A stretch of DNA of 64,000 bases. It comes from Demequina soli (lineage in GTDB: Bacteria; Actinomycetota; Actinomycetes; Actinomycetales; Demequinaceae). A model generated the notes under the pieces. The model was not told where the DNA came from. It did no database searches and saw only the letters and a program-made list of their open reading frames with translations. Shown here piece after piece: positions 39,551-48,164 of this stretch. A program made the translations under genes and the position numbers. The DNA lies in NCBI RefSeq assembly GCF_000971195.1, contig NZ_BBLZ01000002.1:575736-639735 (forward strand), given 5' to 3'. Each line of letters begins with the position of its first letter. Positions within the stretch are counted from its first letter, which is position 1.

Positions 39551-40741
39551 TCAGCGGGCGCCCATGAGGTGCTCGACCGCGAGCTGCTGCAGGCGGACGA
39601 AGCCGAAGCCCTTGCCGTTGTAGTAGGCGTCGGCGTCGAAGTCCTCGTACGTGGAGCGGTCCGCGAGCAGGTCCTGGATGGACTCGCCCTCGCCGAGCGT
39701 GGTCTGCGCGAGCTCGTGCTGCTTGGTGGCGGCGATGGCCTCCTGGACCTCCGGGTCGGCGCGGAAGGCCGCGGCGCGCTCCTTGAGGGCCAGGTACATG
39801 CGCATGTTGGCCCTCGCGGACTCCCACACGCCGTCGAAGTCCTCGGTGCGCGAGGGCTTGTAGTCGAAGTGGCGCGGGCCGGTGTACGACGGGCCGCCGT
39901 TCGAGCCGCCGTTCTCGAGCAGGTCGACCAGCGCGAACGCGTTCTGCAGGTCGCCGTGGCCGAACACGAGGTCCTGGTCGTACTTGATGCCGCGCTGGCC
40001 GTTGAGATCGATGTGGAAGAGCTTGCCGTGGTCCAGCGCCTGCGCGATGCCGGCGGTGAAGTTGAGGCCCGCCATCTGCTCGTGGCCGACCTCGGGGTTG
40101 AGGCCCACCATCTCGGGGTGGTCGAGCGTGTTGATGAACGCCATCGCGTGGCCGACGGTCGGGAGCAGGATGTCGCCGCGGGGCTCGTTCGGCTTGGGCT
40201 CGATCGCGAACTTGATGTCGTAGCCCTGGTCGATCACGTACTGGCCGAAGATGTTGGCGGCCTCGCGGTAGCGGTCGAGCGCGACGCGGATGTCCTTCGA
40301 GAAGTCGTACTCGGCGCCCTCGCGGCCGCCCCACATCACAAACGTCTTCGCGCCCAGCTCGGCGGCGAGGTCGATGTTGCGCAGGACCTTGCGAAGCGTG
40401 AAGCGGCGGACCTCGCGGTCGTTCGACGTGACGCCGCCGTCCTTGAACACGGGGTGCGTGAAGGTGTTCGTGGTGATCATCGGGATCTTCATCCCGGTCT
40501 CCTCGCACGCCTTCTTGAGCGCGTCGATCGCGGCGCGGCGCTCGGCGTCCGTGGAGCCGAACGGGAAGAGGTCGTCGTCGTGGAACGTCATGCCGTAGGC
40601 ACCCAGCTCGGCGAGCTTGTGGATCGCCTCGACCGGGTCGAGCGGCGCGCGGGTCGCGGTGCCGAACGGGTCGGCCGCCGACCAGCCGATGGTCCAGAGG
40701 CCGAACGTGAAGTGGTCGGCGGGGGTGGGGGTGAGCGTCAT
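39551..40741 (-). CDS. xylA: Xylose isomerase
   Basis: A 396-residue TIM-barrel isomerase of the short, actinobacterial class I type, converting D-xylose to D-xylulose. The catalytic histidine is in [13 protein letters not shown] (residue 54 region), MWGGREG carries the substrate-stacking tryptophan, and metal ligands lie in [21 protein letters not shown] and HIDLNGQ. It heads the xylA-xylB operon and is divergent from the ROK regulator gene; the AT-rich intergenic region contains a probable operator. No xylose transporter is present in the window. Confidence 0.97.
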   Translation of the reverse strand: MTLTPTPADHFTFGLWTIGWSAADPFGTATRAPLDPVEAIHKLAELGAYGMTFHDDDLFPFGSTDAERRAAIDALKKACEETGMKIPMITTNTFTHPVFKDGGVTSNDREVRRFTLRKVLRNIDLAAELGAKTFVMWGGREGAEYDFSKDIRVALDRYREAANIFGQYVIDQGYDIKFAIEPKPNEPRGDILLPTVGHAMAFINTLDHPEMVGLNPEVGHEQMAGLNFTAGIAQALDHGKLFHIDLNGQRGIKYDQDLVFGHGDLQNAFALVDLLENGGSNGGPSYTGPRHFDYKPSRTEDFDGVWESARANMRMYLALKERAAAFRADPEVQEAIAATKQHELAQTTLGEGESIQDLLADRSTYEDFDADAYYNGKGFGFVRLQQLAVEHLMGAR

Positions 40742-40770
40742 CGCGCAGCTCCGTCTCGTAGGGGTCGGGT

Positions 40771-40800
40771 TAAAATGTTCCCGAAGAAAACTTATACCCG
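40771..40800. promoter_or_regulatory. xylA promoter and probable ROK/XylR operator
   Basis: An AT-rich island sits between the divergent xylA and ROK genes. It contains the imperfect dyad GTTCCC-GAA-GAAAAC (40777-40791) and, on the minus strand, TATAAG (40791-40796) as a possible -10 element. A ROK-family repressor is encoded 100 bases away, so control by xylose is likely. Confidence 0.6.
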
Positions 40801-40899
40801 GCGAGGGGTCGCGTCAAAGCGGGACGGGACGATGCGCCGGGGCGGTGCCGGTCGGCGCGGGGGAGGGGGCGGCATACTGTGCAGCACGGAGGAGGAACG

Positions 40900-42069
40900 A
40901 TGACCGAGGAGCAGGCCGGCGAGGCGGCGACGGCGCCCGTGCGTCCCGCGACGGCGCGCGGCAGCCGCAACGACCACACGCGGCGGCACAACCTGTCCGC
41001 CCTCATCCGGGCCGTGCACTACGGCGGGCCTCTCACACGCGCACAGCTGACGCGCGAGACGGGCCTCAACCGCTCGACCATCGGCGGGCTGGTCGCGGAG
41101 CTCGCGGCGCTCGACCTCGTGGCCGAGGACGCCGCCGCCGAGACCGGCGGCGTCGGCCGCCCCAGCCTGATCGTGCGGCCGCGGCGCGAGGTGGTCGCGC
41201 TCGCGCTCCACCCCGACGTCGACGCCATCGAGCTCGGCGCCGTCGCCATCGACGGCACCGTGCTCGCCCGCCGCCGCGCCTCGGTCGATGCGCCGCCCAC
41301 CCCGCGCGACGCGCTCGCGTTCGCGTGGGAGGCCGCCCGCGAGATCGCGGACGAGCTGCCCGGCTCCCGCGTCGTCGGCATCGGCGCGGCCGTGCCGGGC
41401 CTCGTCGCCATCGACGGCGACACCATCGTCGACGCGCCGCACCTGGGGTGGCGGTCGTTCGCGCTCGCGACCGCGCTGACGGACGCGCTCGAGCTGCCCG
41501 CCACGGTGGGCAACGACGCCAACATGGGCCTGCGCGCCGAGTGGAGCTACGGCGCCGCGCGCGGCGTCGACTCGGTGGTCTACCTCAACGGATCCGCCTC
41601 GGGCATCGGCGGCGCCGCGCTCGTGGGCGGCCGCATGCTGCGCGGCGGTCGCGGCTACGGCGGCGAGTTCGGCCACATGATGATCCGATCCGACGGGGAC
41701 GTGTGCTCGTGCGGCCGCACCGGGTGCCTCGAGACCGAGCTCAACGCGCCGCGCCTCGACGCCGTCGCGCACGACGCCGCGGAGCTCGACGCCCTCGCCG
41801 GCACGCTCGCCACCGCGATCGCGAACCTCGAGTGCGCGTTCGACCCCGACCTCGTGCTGCTCGGCGGCTACCTCGGCGCGCTCTACGACGCGCGCCGCGA
41901 CCTCGTCACGGCACGCGCGCGCGAGCTCGCGTTCCGTCCCGAGGCGGACGACATCGTGGTCGCGCGCGCCGCCCTCGGCGGCAATCGCCTGCTCATCGGC
42001 GCCGCGGAGCGGGCCTTCGCGCCCCTGCTGAGCGACCCCGCCGGCGTCGAGCTGCGGCCCCTCGCATGA
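40900..42069 (+). CDS. xylR: ROK family transcriptional repressor (XylR-like)
   Basis: A 389-residue regulator. The N-terminal winged helix (NLSALIRAVHYGGPLTRAQLT then TGLNRSTIGGLV, about residues 33-68) is followed by a ROK sugar-kinase-like domain with the zinc motif GH...CSCGRTGCLE (about residues 262-285) and LLGGYLGALYDAR. ROK repressors of this build release DNA when they bind a sugar; the divergent xylA-xylB genes indicate xylose. GGAGGAA precedes the ATG at 40900. The stop overlaps the ATG of a hydroxyacid dehydrogenase gene. The binding site is probably the dyad at 40777-40791. Confidence 0.85.
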   Translation: MTEEQAGEAATAPVRPATARGSRNDHTRRHNLSALIRAVHYGGPLTRAQLTRETGLNRSTIGGLVAELAALDLVAEDAAAETGGVGRPSLIVRPRREVVALALHPDVDAIELGAVAIDGTVLARRRASVDAPPTPRDALAFAWEAAREIADELPGSRVVGIGAAVPGLVAIDGDTIVDAPHLGWRSFALATALTDALELPATVGNDANMGLRAEWSYGAARGVDSVVYLNGSASGIGGAALVGGRMLRGGRGYGGEFGHMMIRSDGDVCSCGRTGCLETELNAPRLDAVAHDAAELDALAGTLATAIANLECAFDPDLVLLGGYLGALYDARRDLVTARARELAFRPEADDIVVARAALGGNRLLIGAAERAFAPLLSDPAGVELRPLA

Positions 42070-43016
42070 TCACGGTCGCCCTGCCCTCGCGGGAGGTGGC
42101 CGACGCGCTCGGCGACCCGGGCCCCGGCGCCCGCGTCATCGTGTGGAACCCCGCCGAGTCCGACGCGCCCGAGGACGAGCGCGACCGCATCACCATCGCG
42201 TGCCTGCCGCACTGGACCGGGGGCCGTCGCGTCTTCGGCCGCCTCGCGGCGTGCCCGGGCCTCGAGCTCATCCAGATCGCGTCCGCCGGCTACGAGCACG
42301 CCGAGCCGTTCGTCCCGCCGGGCGTCGCGCTCGCGAATGCCCGCGGCGTCCACGACACCCGCGTGGCCGAGATGACCCTGCTGCTCGCGCTCGCTTCGCA
42401 GCGCCGCCTGCCGGCGTTCCTCGACGCGCAGCGCCGCGGCGTGTGGGAGCCCGACCTCGAGGCTCCGTCGCTCGCCGACTCGCGCGCCCTCATCGTCGGC
42501 TACGGCAGCATCGCCGAGGCGATCGCGGTGCGGCTGCGCGCGAGCGAGGTCCACGTCGAGGGCGTCGCCCGCACCGCGCGCACGGCCCCGGACGGCACCG
42601 TGGTGCACGCCGTCGCCGACCTCGCGGCGATCCTGCCCGGCTTCGACCTCGTCATCGTCGTCGTGCCTCACACCGACGCGACGGACCGCCTCGTCGACGC
42701 GCGCTTCCTCGCCGCCATGAGGGACGATGCGCTGCTCGTCAACGTGGGCCGCGGCAAGGTGGTCGACACGGACGCGCTCGTGGCCGAGCTCGCGTCCGGG
42801 CGGCTGCGCGCCGCGCTCGACGTCACCGACCCCGAGCCGCTGCCCGAGGACCACCCGCTGTGGTCGCTGCCGAACTGCATCGTGGTCCCGCACGTCGCGG
42901 GCGTGGAGCGGCTGACCAACCGGCGGTACACGGACGTGGTGCGGCGCCAGATCGAGGCGCGCGTGCGCGGCGACGAGCCCGTCAACGTGGTGGTGAAAGG
43001 CGCCTTCCCCGCGTAG
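42066..43016 (+). CDS. D-isomer specific 2-hydroxyacid dehydrogenase family protein
   Basis: A 316-residue NAD(P)-dependent oxidoreductase. The Rossmann loop reads LIVGYGSIAEAIA (about residue 142), shifted from the usual GxGxxG to GYGSIA. LLVNVGRGKVVDTDAL and the catalytic histidine of NCIVVPHVAG are intact; the catalytic arginine lies in the former block and the glutamate in DVTDPEPL. The substrate is not known. It starts within the stop codon of the ROK gene (ATGA), so it is translationally coupled to the xylose regulator; a role in xylose or glycolate side metabolism is possible but unproven. Confidence 0.88.
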   Translation: MITVALPSREVADALGDPGPGARVIVWNPAESDAPEDERDRITIACLPHWTGGRRVFGRLAACPGLELIQIASAGYEHAEPFVPPGVALANARGVHDTRVAEMTLLLALASQRRLPAFLDAQRRGVWEPDLEAPSLADSRALIVGYGSIAEAIAVRLRASEVHVEGVARTARTAPDGTVVHAVADLAAILPGFDLVIVVVPHTDATDRLVDARFLAAMRDDALLVNVGRGKVVDTDALVAELASGRLRAALDVTDPEPLPEDHPLWSLPNCIVVPHVAGVERLTNRRYTDVVRRQIEARVRGDEPVNVVVKGAFPA

Positions 43017-43117
43017 ACCCCCCTCGACCTTCGCGGGGAAGGCACCGCCCCTCAGCGATGAGCTGATCGCCGCACGGTCTCCCGCGCTTCCCTCATCCCC
43101 GTCAGGCTAGACCCGGA

Positions 43118-43618
43118 TCATGCACCGCGGGCAGGCATCGTGACCGATTCGTGACCTATGAGCCACTTCTTGCGCTCGATCCCGCCCGCGTAGCCCGTGA
43201 GCGACCCGTCCGCACCGACCACCCGGTGGCACGGCACCGCGATGGTCAACGGGTTGCGCCCGATCGCCGCGGCCACCGCGCGCGTCGCCGTCGGGCGGCC
43301 GATCGCGGCCGCCACCTGGGCGTACGTCCACGTCTCGCCCGCGGGGATCGCCCGCAGCGCGGTCCACACCTCGCGCTGGAACGGCGTCCCGGCGGCGACG
43401 TCGACGACGGGCACGTCCGCCGCCTCGCCCGCGAAGTAGGCCGCGAAGGCGGCCTCGGACGCGTCGAGGACCGGATGCGCGGCGGGCTCGCCGAGCGCGT
43501 CCAGCGCGGGACGCCGGCGGTGGTCGGCGAAGTACGCGCCCAGCATCGCGTCGTCGTCCGCGACGAGCGTGAGCGGGCCGAGCGGCGTGGGGATGTCGCG
43601 TCGCGCGAGCGTGGTCAT
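43118..43618 (-). CDS. ogt: Methylated-DNA-protein-cysteine methyltransferase
   Basis: A 166-residue suicide DNA-repair protein that removes methyl groups from O6-methylguanine. The acceptor cysteine is in the IAVPCHRVVGADG motif (about residue 130); FQREVWTALRAIPAGETWTYAQVAAAIG is the helix-turn-helix region with the arginine finger nearby. Its ATG overlaps the stop of the Ada-AlkA fusion gene upstream, so methyl damage-reversal and base excision are encoded as a coupled pair. The length is normal. Confidence 0.95.
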   Translation of the reverse strand: MTTLARRDIPTPLGPLTLVADDDAMLGAYFADHRRRPALDALGEPAAHPVLDASEAAFAAYFAGEAADVPVVDVAAGTPFQREVWTALRAIPAGETWTYAQVAAAIGRPTATRAVAAAIGRNPLTIAVPCHRVVGADGSLTGYAGGIERKKWLIGHESVTMPARGA

Positions 43619-45105
43619 GGTGTCCGTCCTTCCGTCACGGCCGTCCAGAGGTGAAGCGCGGCGTAGGCGCGCCACGGGCGCCACCCCTCCGCCGTCGCGG
43701 CGAGGGCCCGGCCGTCGAGCCCCGCCGCCTTCTGAAGCACCAGGTCCCCCGCGGGGAACGCGTCGGGGTCGCCGAGCGCGCGCAGCGCGACGTACTCGGC
43801 GGTCCACGGGCCGATCCCGGGGATCGCGAGCAGCGCCGCGCGCGCCTCGGCGCGGTCGGCGCCCGGCCCGAGGTCGAGGTCGCCGTCGAGCAGCCCGCGC
43901 GCCGCCGCGGAGACGGCGCGCCAGCGTGCCCGGGGCATGAGCCCCATCGCGGGGTCGACGTCGGCCAGCGCCTCGGGGGAAGGGAACGCCCGCCCCGCCC
44001 CGTTGGGGACGCTCAGCACTCCCGGATCCTCGAGGCCCCCCTCTCGCGGGACGCTCAGCTCCGCTCCGAAGCGCTCCACCAGCACCCCGAGCGTCCTGCG
44101 CGCCCCCGCGACGCTCACCTGCTGGCCGACGATCGCGCGCACCACCATCTCGAACGGCTCCACCGCGCCGGGCACGCGCAGCCCCGGCGCGGCGGCCACC
44201 AGGGGGGCGAGCAGCTCCGACCCCACGAGCGACGAGTCGACCGCAGCCGGGTCCGCGTCGAGGTCGAGCAGCCGCCGGCACCGCGCGACCGCCGCGGCGA
44301 GGTCCCGCACGTCCTCGAGCGCGAGCTCCGCCGCGACGCACCCGGGCCCCGGCGCGAGCGTCACGGTCGCGCCGCCGTGCGGCAGGCGCATCGTCCGCGC
44401 GTACGTCCGGCCGTCCCAGGCCTCCACGCCGGCGATCGCGCGCGCGCCGAGGAACGCCAGCGCGCGCTCGATCGAGGCGGGCGCGCGGTAGCGCAGCCGC
44501 AGCGTCAGCCGGGTGGTCCCGGCCGCCGCGACGCCCGGGGCGCCCGCGCGGCGCCGCACCTCTCCCGGCGTGAGCGCCCAGGCCGCGCGGGCGGCGTCGT
44601 TGAACTGCCGCACCGACCCGAAGCCCGCGGCGAACGCCACCTCGGACACCGGCAGCGCGGTGCCCTCGAGAAGGGCGCGCGCGTGGTGGAGGCGGTGCGC
44701 GATCGCGAGGGCCTGCGGGCTCGCGCCCAGCTCGTCGACCAGCACGCGCGACACGTGGCGCTCGGTGTACCCGAGCCGCCGCGCGAGGCCCGCGACGCCC
44801 TCGCGCTCGACCAGGCCGTCGTCGATCAGCCGCATCGCCCGGGAGGCGACGTCCGACCCGACCTTCCAGCGCGGCGAGCCCGGTGCATCGTCCGGGAAGC
44901 AGCGGCGGCACGAGCGGAACCCGGCGCGCTGGGCGGCCGCGGCGCTCGGGTAGAAGGCGACGTTGGCGCGCGCGGGGGTGCGCGCGGGGCACGACGGGCG
45001 GCAGTAGATGCCGGTGGTGAGGACGGCCGTGATGAACTGCCCGTCGTAGCGGGCGTCCTTCCCGCGGATCACCGCGTAGCGCGTCTCGTCGTCCCACATG
45101 CCCAC
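43615..45105 (-). CDS. Ada-AlkA fusion: methylphosphotriester-sensing AraC regulator and 3-methyladenine DNA glycosylase
   Basis: A 496-residue three-part protein. Residues 1-75 form the Ada zinc domain with four cysteines (IYCRPSC ... SCRRC) that accept methyl groups from phosphotriesters. Residues 80-185 are two AraC helix-turn-helices, and residues 200-496 are an AlkA glycosylase with HhH-GPD (AIPGIGPWTAEYVALRALGDPD, catalytic aspartate in GDLVL). It would sense alkylation, induce itself and ogt, and excise alkylated bases. About 15 extra residues (LSVPREGGLEDPGVLSVPN, about residues 350-368) interrupt the AlkA domain and are encoded by two CTGAGCGTCCC words 42 bases apart. GTG/ATG usage aside, the ATG at 45105 (or 45099) fits. 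Confidence 0.9.
   Translation of the reverse strand: MGMWDDETRYAVIRGKDARYDGQFITAVLTTGIYCRPSCPARTPARANVAFYPSAAAAQRAGFRSCRRCFPDDAPGSPRWKVGSDVASRAMRLIDDGLVEREGVAGLARRLGYTERHVSRVLVDELGASPQALAIAHRLHHARALLEGTALPVSEVAFAAGFGSVRQFNDAARAAWALTPGEVRRRAGAPGVAAAGTTRLTLRLRYRAPASIERALAFLGARAIAGVEAWDGRTYARTMRLPHGGATVTLAPGPGCVAAELALEDVRDLAAAVARCRRLLDLDADPAAVDSSLVGSELLAPLVAAAPGLRVPGAVEPFEMVVRAIVGQQVSVAGARRTLGVLVERFGAELSVPREGGLEDPGVLSVPNGAGRAFPSPEALADVDPAMGLMPRARWRAVSAAARGLLDGDLDLGPGADRAEARAALLAIPGIGPWTAEYVALRALGDPDAFPAGDLVLQKAAGLDGRALAATAEGWRPWRAYAALHLWTAVTEGRTP
44006..44058 (-). repeat. CTGAGYGTCCC pair, 42 bp apart (inside Ada-AlkA)
   Basis: The same word on the minus strand at 44006-44016 and 44048-44058, again exactly 42 bp apart, inside the glycosylase domain where it encodes an extra loop with two LSVP segments. 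Confidence 0.8.
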
Positions 45106-45197
45106 GAGTGTGACGCATGTGCCGTCCGCCGCGCTGGCGGTGATCGGACATGGCGGCAGCGGGGGATCGCCCCTCGGCGGCGATCCCGCGGGCCGCG

Positions 45198-45524
45198 TCA
45201 GGCGCCGGCGGTGCCCGGCTGGATCGCGTGCCTCGCGGCGAGCACGAAGTACGCGACGTTGACGGCCGCCGCGACCCCGTAGCCGAGCACCAGCCCGAGC
45301 CGGGCCCGGCGGACCGCGGTGGCCTCGCCGGCCCGGGCCGCCCGCAGCGCCGCATGGCCCAGCACGATGGCGGCGGGGAACACGAGCGCGACGCCCGTCG
45401 CGACCGACGCGTCGGCCAGCCAGTCCTTGCGCTGGTCCGGCCGGCGGCCGATGTACGGGTAGTACCCGTGAGGCAGCTCGGGGTGGCCCACGTAGCCCAG
45501 GTACTCGGTGGATGCGGGACTCAT
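45198..45524 (-). CDS. Small two-helix membrane protein
   Basis: A 108-residue protein with an aromatic-rich N-terminal segment (EYLGYVGHPELPHGYYPYIG) followed by two transmembrane helices (about residues 38-60 and 75-98). The ATG at 45524 is preferred because the open frame upstream is basic and featureless. I do not recognise the family. It lies between the Ada-AlkA and photolyase genes on the same strand, but no functional link is evident. Confidence 0.6.
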   Translation of the reverse strand: MSPASTEYLGYVGHPELPHGYYPYIGRRPDQRKDWLADASVATGVALVFPAAIVLGHAALRAARAGEATAVRRARLGLVLGYGVAAAVNVAYFVLAARHAIQPGTAGA

Positions 45525-45702
45525 GCGTGCCTCCCGGCGGGTTCGGGAGCGCGCCACGGCCGAAGGACGGTCCGGCCGGGGCCGTGCGTCCGAAGCGGGA
45601 CGCCCTCGCTGGCGCGACTCACGTTACGTCCCCTTTGTGACGTTCGTGTGTCCGTGTGGAAAGAACTGCGTGACAGTTGGACGCCTGTGGACGATGCGCC
45701 CC

Positions 45703-47028
45703 TCACCTTCCCGCGCGCCCCGCCTTCCCGCGGCGCAGGTCCGCGAGCGCGACCTCGCGCTCGGCCGCGTGATCGAGCATCGGTGTGGGGTAGGCAGGCG
45801 TGTCGACCTCGGAGACCCACCGGCGGACGTAGTCGCGGTCGGGGTCGAAGCGGTCGGCCTGGGCGGTCGGGTTGAAGATGCGGAAGAACGGCGCCGCGTC
45901 CCGCCCGGTGCCCGCGACCCACTGCCAGTTGAGCTGGTTCTGCGCGTGGTCGTAGTCGAGCAGCGCCCTGCGGAAGTGCTCCGCGCCGCGCTGCCAGGGC
46001 AGGTGGAGGTCCTTGACCAGGAAGCTCGCGACGACCATGCGGACGCGGTTGTGCATCGTCCCCGTCGCCGCGAGCTGACGCATGCCGGCGTCGACCAGCG
46101 GGAAGCCGGTGCGGCCGTCGCGCCAGGCCATGAACGCCGCGTCGGCCTCGGGGCCCGCCGCCCACGCGTCGTCGGGCATGACGGCGGTGAGGGAGGCGCG
46201 CTGGGCCTGCGGGTGGCGGAACAGCACGTCGGCATGGAACTCGCGCCACGCGAGCTCGCTCTCGAGCGTGCGCGCCGCCTCGCCGCGGATCGCGCCGGTC
46301 GCCGCGAGGACCGTGCGCGGGTGGATCTGGCCATACGCGAGGGGCACGGACAGGTGCGACACCGAGTCGAGGTCGGGACGGTCGCGCTCGGCGGCATAGC
46401 GGTCGAGGCCGGTCTCGACGTACGACGCCCACGCCTCGCGGATGCGCGCCTCGCGGAACTCGTGGCGCGCCGCGAGCGGGTCGTCGGCGTCGCCGCGCGC
46501 GGCCTCCTGGTCGAGGCTCACGTCGGACGTCGTGGGGAGGAATGCCGTGGGGTCCGCGGCCGGGGCCGGGATGCGCCAACCGTGCTCGCGCCAGGCGTGC
46601 GAGAACGGCGTGAACACCTTGTACTCGGTGCCGTCGGTCTTGACCACGCGCCCCGGCGCGACGGCGTACGGCGTGCCGACGAGCCGCAGCTCGCGCCCGT
46701 CGGAGGCGAGCGCCGCCGCGACGGCGTCCTGCGCCCGGATGCCCGCGGGCGAGGCCTCGCGCGCCGCGAAGACCACCCGCGCATCGTGCTCCCTCGCGAC
46801 CGCGAGGACCACGTCGGCCGGGTCGCCCCGCCGGACCCCGACCGCGCCGCCGGTGTCCTCGCGCAGGCTCCACAGCACGCGGGCCAGGTGCGCGCGCCGT
46901 CGGCCGGACCACAGGTGGACGCCGCGGCTCCACGCGAACACGGCCGCCGCGGGGCCGTCCTCCTGCGCGGCGAGCAGCGCCGGATTGTCCGCGAGGCGCG
47001 CGTCGCGCCGGATCCACCACACACCCAT
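45703..47028 (-). CDS. phr: Deoxyribodipyrimidine photolyase
   Basis: A 441-residue class I CPD photolyase/cryptochrome family enzyme that uses FAD and light to split pyrimidine dimers. The N-terminal alpha/beta domain starts VWWIRRDARLADNPAL. The FAD domain has ELAWREFHADVLF, FPLVDAGMRQLAATGTMHNRVRMV and DYDHAQNQLNWQWVAG, which carry the tryptophan and FAD contacts. The ATG at 47028 starts exactly at the first beta strand. It lies in a DNA-repair neighbourhood with ogt and Ada-AlkA. A GGACGATGCG word lies immediately after its stop. Confidence 0.95.
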   Translation of the reverse strand: MGVWWIRRDARLADNPALLAAQEDGPAAAVFAWSRGVHLWSGRRRAHLARVLWSLREDTGGAVGVRRGDPADVVLAVAREHDARVVFAAREASPAGIRAQDAVAAALASDGRELRLVGTPYAVAPGRVVKTDGTEYKVFTPFSHAWREHGWRIPAPAADPTAFLPTTSDVSLDQEAARGDADDPLAARHEFREARIREAWASYVETGLDRYAAERDRPDLDSVSHLSVPLAYGQIHPRTVLAATGAIRGEAARTLESELAWREFHADVLFRHPQAQRASLTAVMPDDAWAAGPEADAAFMAWRDGRTGFPLVDAGMRQLAATGTMHNRVRMVVASFLVKDLHLPWQRGAEHFRRALLDYDHAQNQLNWQWVAGTGRDAAPFFRIFNPTAQADRFDPDRDYVRRWVSEVDTPAYPTPMLDHAAEREVALADLRRGKAGRAGR

Positions 47029-47170
47029 GTGCCGTCCAACGCGGCAACCGGGACGGGAGATTCCGGAGGCGCGCCCGACGGTGCGGGTGCGGGGTGGGCG
47101 CGCCGCTAGGCTGACGGTCGTGCCGGCCGACGAGGGCCGGCCGCCCGCGTCCAAGGAGGGACGAGTCTCG

Positions 47171-48163
47171 ATGGAGAGCCTCACCAAGAACCGTCAGTCG
47201 ACGGAGACCCTGCGCACGCTCATCGCCCGCGCCTACGGCGCCGACGAGGTGCCAGACGGCGACGGCTTCGCCGACGAGATCACCGAGGGCTGGTTCAACG
47301 TCGCCTACCGGATCCGGCTGCGCTCGGGACGCGTGGTGGTGCTGAAGGTCGCGCCGCCCGCCGACGTCGCCGTGCTCACCCGCGAGGTCGGCATGATGCG
47401 CAACGAGCTCGAGGCGATGCGCCTGGTCTCCACGCTCACCGACGTGCCCGTGCCCCGCATCGACCAGGTCGACCTCACCCACGAGGTGGTCGACGCGGAC
47501 CTGTTCTTCATGGAGCACGTCGACGCCGACAACTTCGGCTTCGCCGCCGCAGACGGGCAGCTCGCGCCCGAGGTGGTCGCGGCCGGCAACCGCGAGCTCG
47601 GCGCGCTCAACCGCGAGATCAACGCCGTGACCGGGACGCACTTCGGGCCGCTCGAGGGGCCCGGCTTCGCGACCTGGCGCGAGGCGTTCCTCGACATCAT
47701 CGAGACCACGCTGCGCGACGGCGAGGCGGTCGAGGTCGACCTGGGGTGGTCCTCCGACGAGATCCGCGCGACGGTCGCGGCGCACGCCCACGTGCTCGAC
47801 GAGGTCACCGAGCCTCGGCTCATCGAGGTGGACCTGTGGACCAAGAACTCGATGATCCGCGACGGCCGCATCGTCGCGATCCTCGACCACGAGCGCGCGA
47901 TCTACGGCGACCCGCTCATGGAGGCAGGGCTGACGGGCCTGGACCTCGAGGGCTTCGACGACCCGACCGACTTCATGATCGGGTTCGGCCTGTCCGAGCT
48001 CACCGAGGCGCAGCGCACCCGCCGCCGCCTCTACTCGCTCTACCTCGCCGTCATCATGACGGTCGAGACCAAGTTCCGCGGGCACACCAGCACCGAGGTC
48101 TACGACTTCGGCCGTCGCTCGCTCGACCAGGTGATGGCGGCGCTCGGGCGCGTCCGGGTGTGA
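47171..48163 (+). CDS. APH-like phosphotransferase family protein with altered Brenner motif
   Basis: A 330-residue protein of the aminoglycoside/choline kinase-like fold. VVVLKVAP (about residue 57) holds the ATP lysine, and the metal motif is AILDHERAIYGDP. The catalytic HGDxxxxN motif reads EVDLWTKN, so the aspartate and asparagine are kept but the histidine and glycine are changed. The substrate is unknown; resistance should not be assumed. AAGGAGGGA ten bases upstream supports the ATG at 47171. An in-frame GTG at 47120, seven bases after TAGGCT, marks the probable transcript start and could add 17 residues. It is followed after one base by the MATE gene. Confidence 0.78.
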   Translation: MESLTKNRQSTETLRTLIARAYGADEVPDGDGFADEITEGWFNVAYRIRLRSGRVVVLKVAPPADVAVLTREVGMMRNELEAMRLVSTLTDVPVPRIDQVDLTHEVVDADLFFMEHVDADNFGFAAADGQLAPEVVAAGNRELGALNREINAVTGTHFGPLEGPGFATWREAFLDIIETTLRDGEAVEVDLGWSSDEIRATVAAHAHVLDEVTEPRLIEVDLWTKNSMIRDGRIVAILDHERAIYGDPLMEAGLTGLDLEGFDDPTDFMIGFGLSELTEAQRTRRRLYSLYLAVIMTVETKFRGHTSTEVYDFGRRSLDQVMAALGRVRV

Positions 48164-48164
48164 G

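Noticed and set aside
43017-43117. GCGAT-GAGCTG-ATCGC hairpin between the dehydrogenase and ogt genes, considered as a terminator
   Set aside because: The stem is only five bases and has no T tract, so evidence is too weak to list as a feature.
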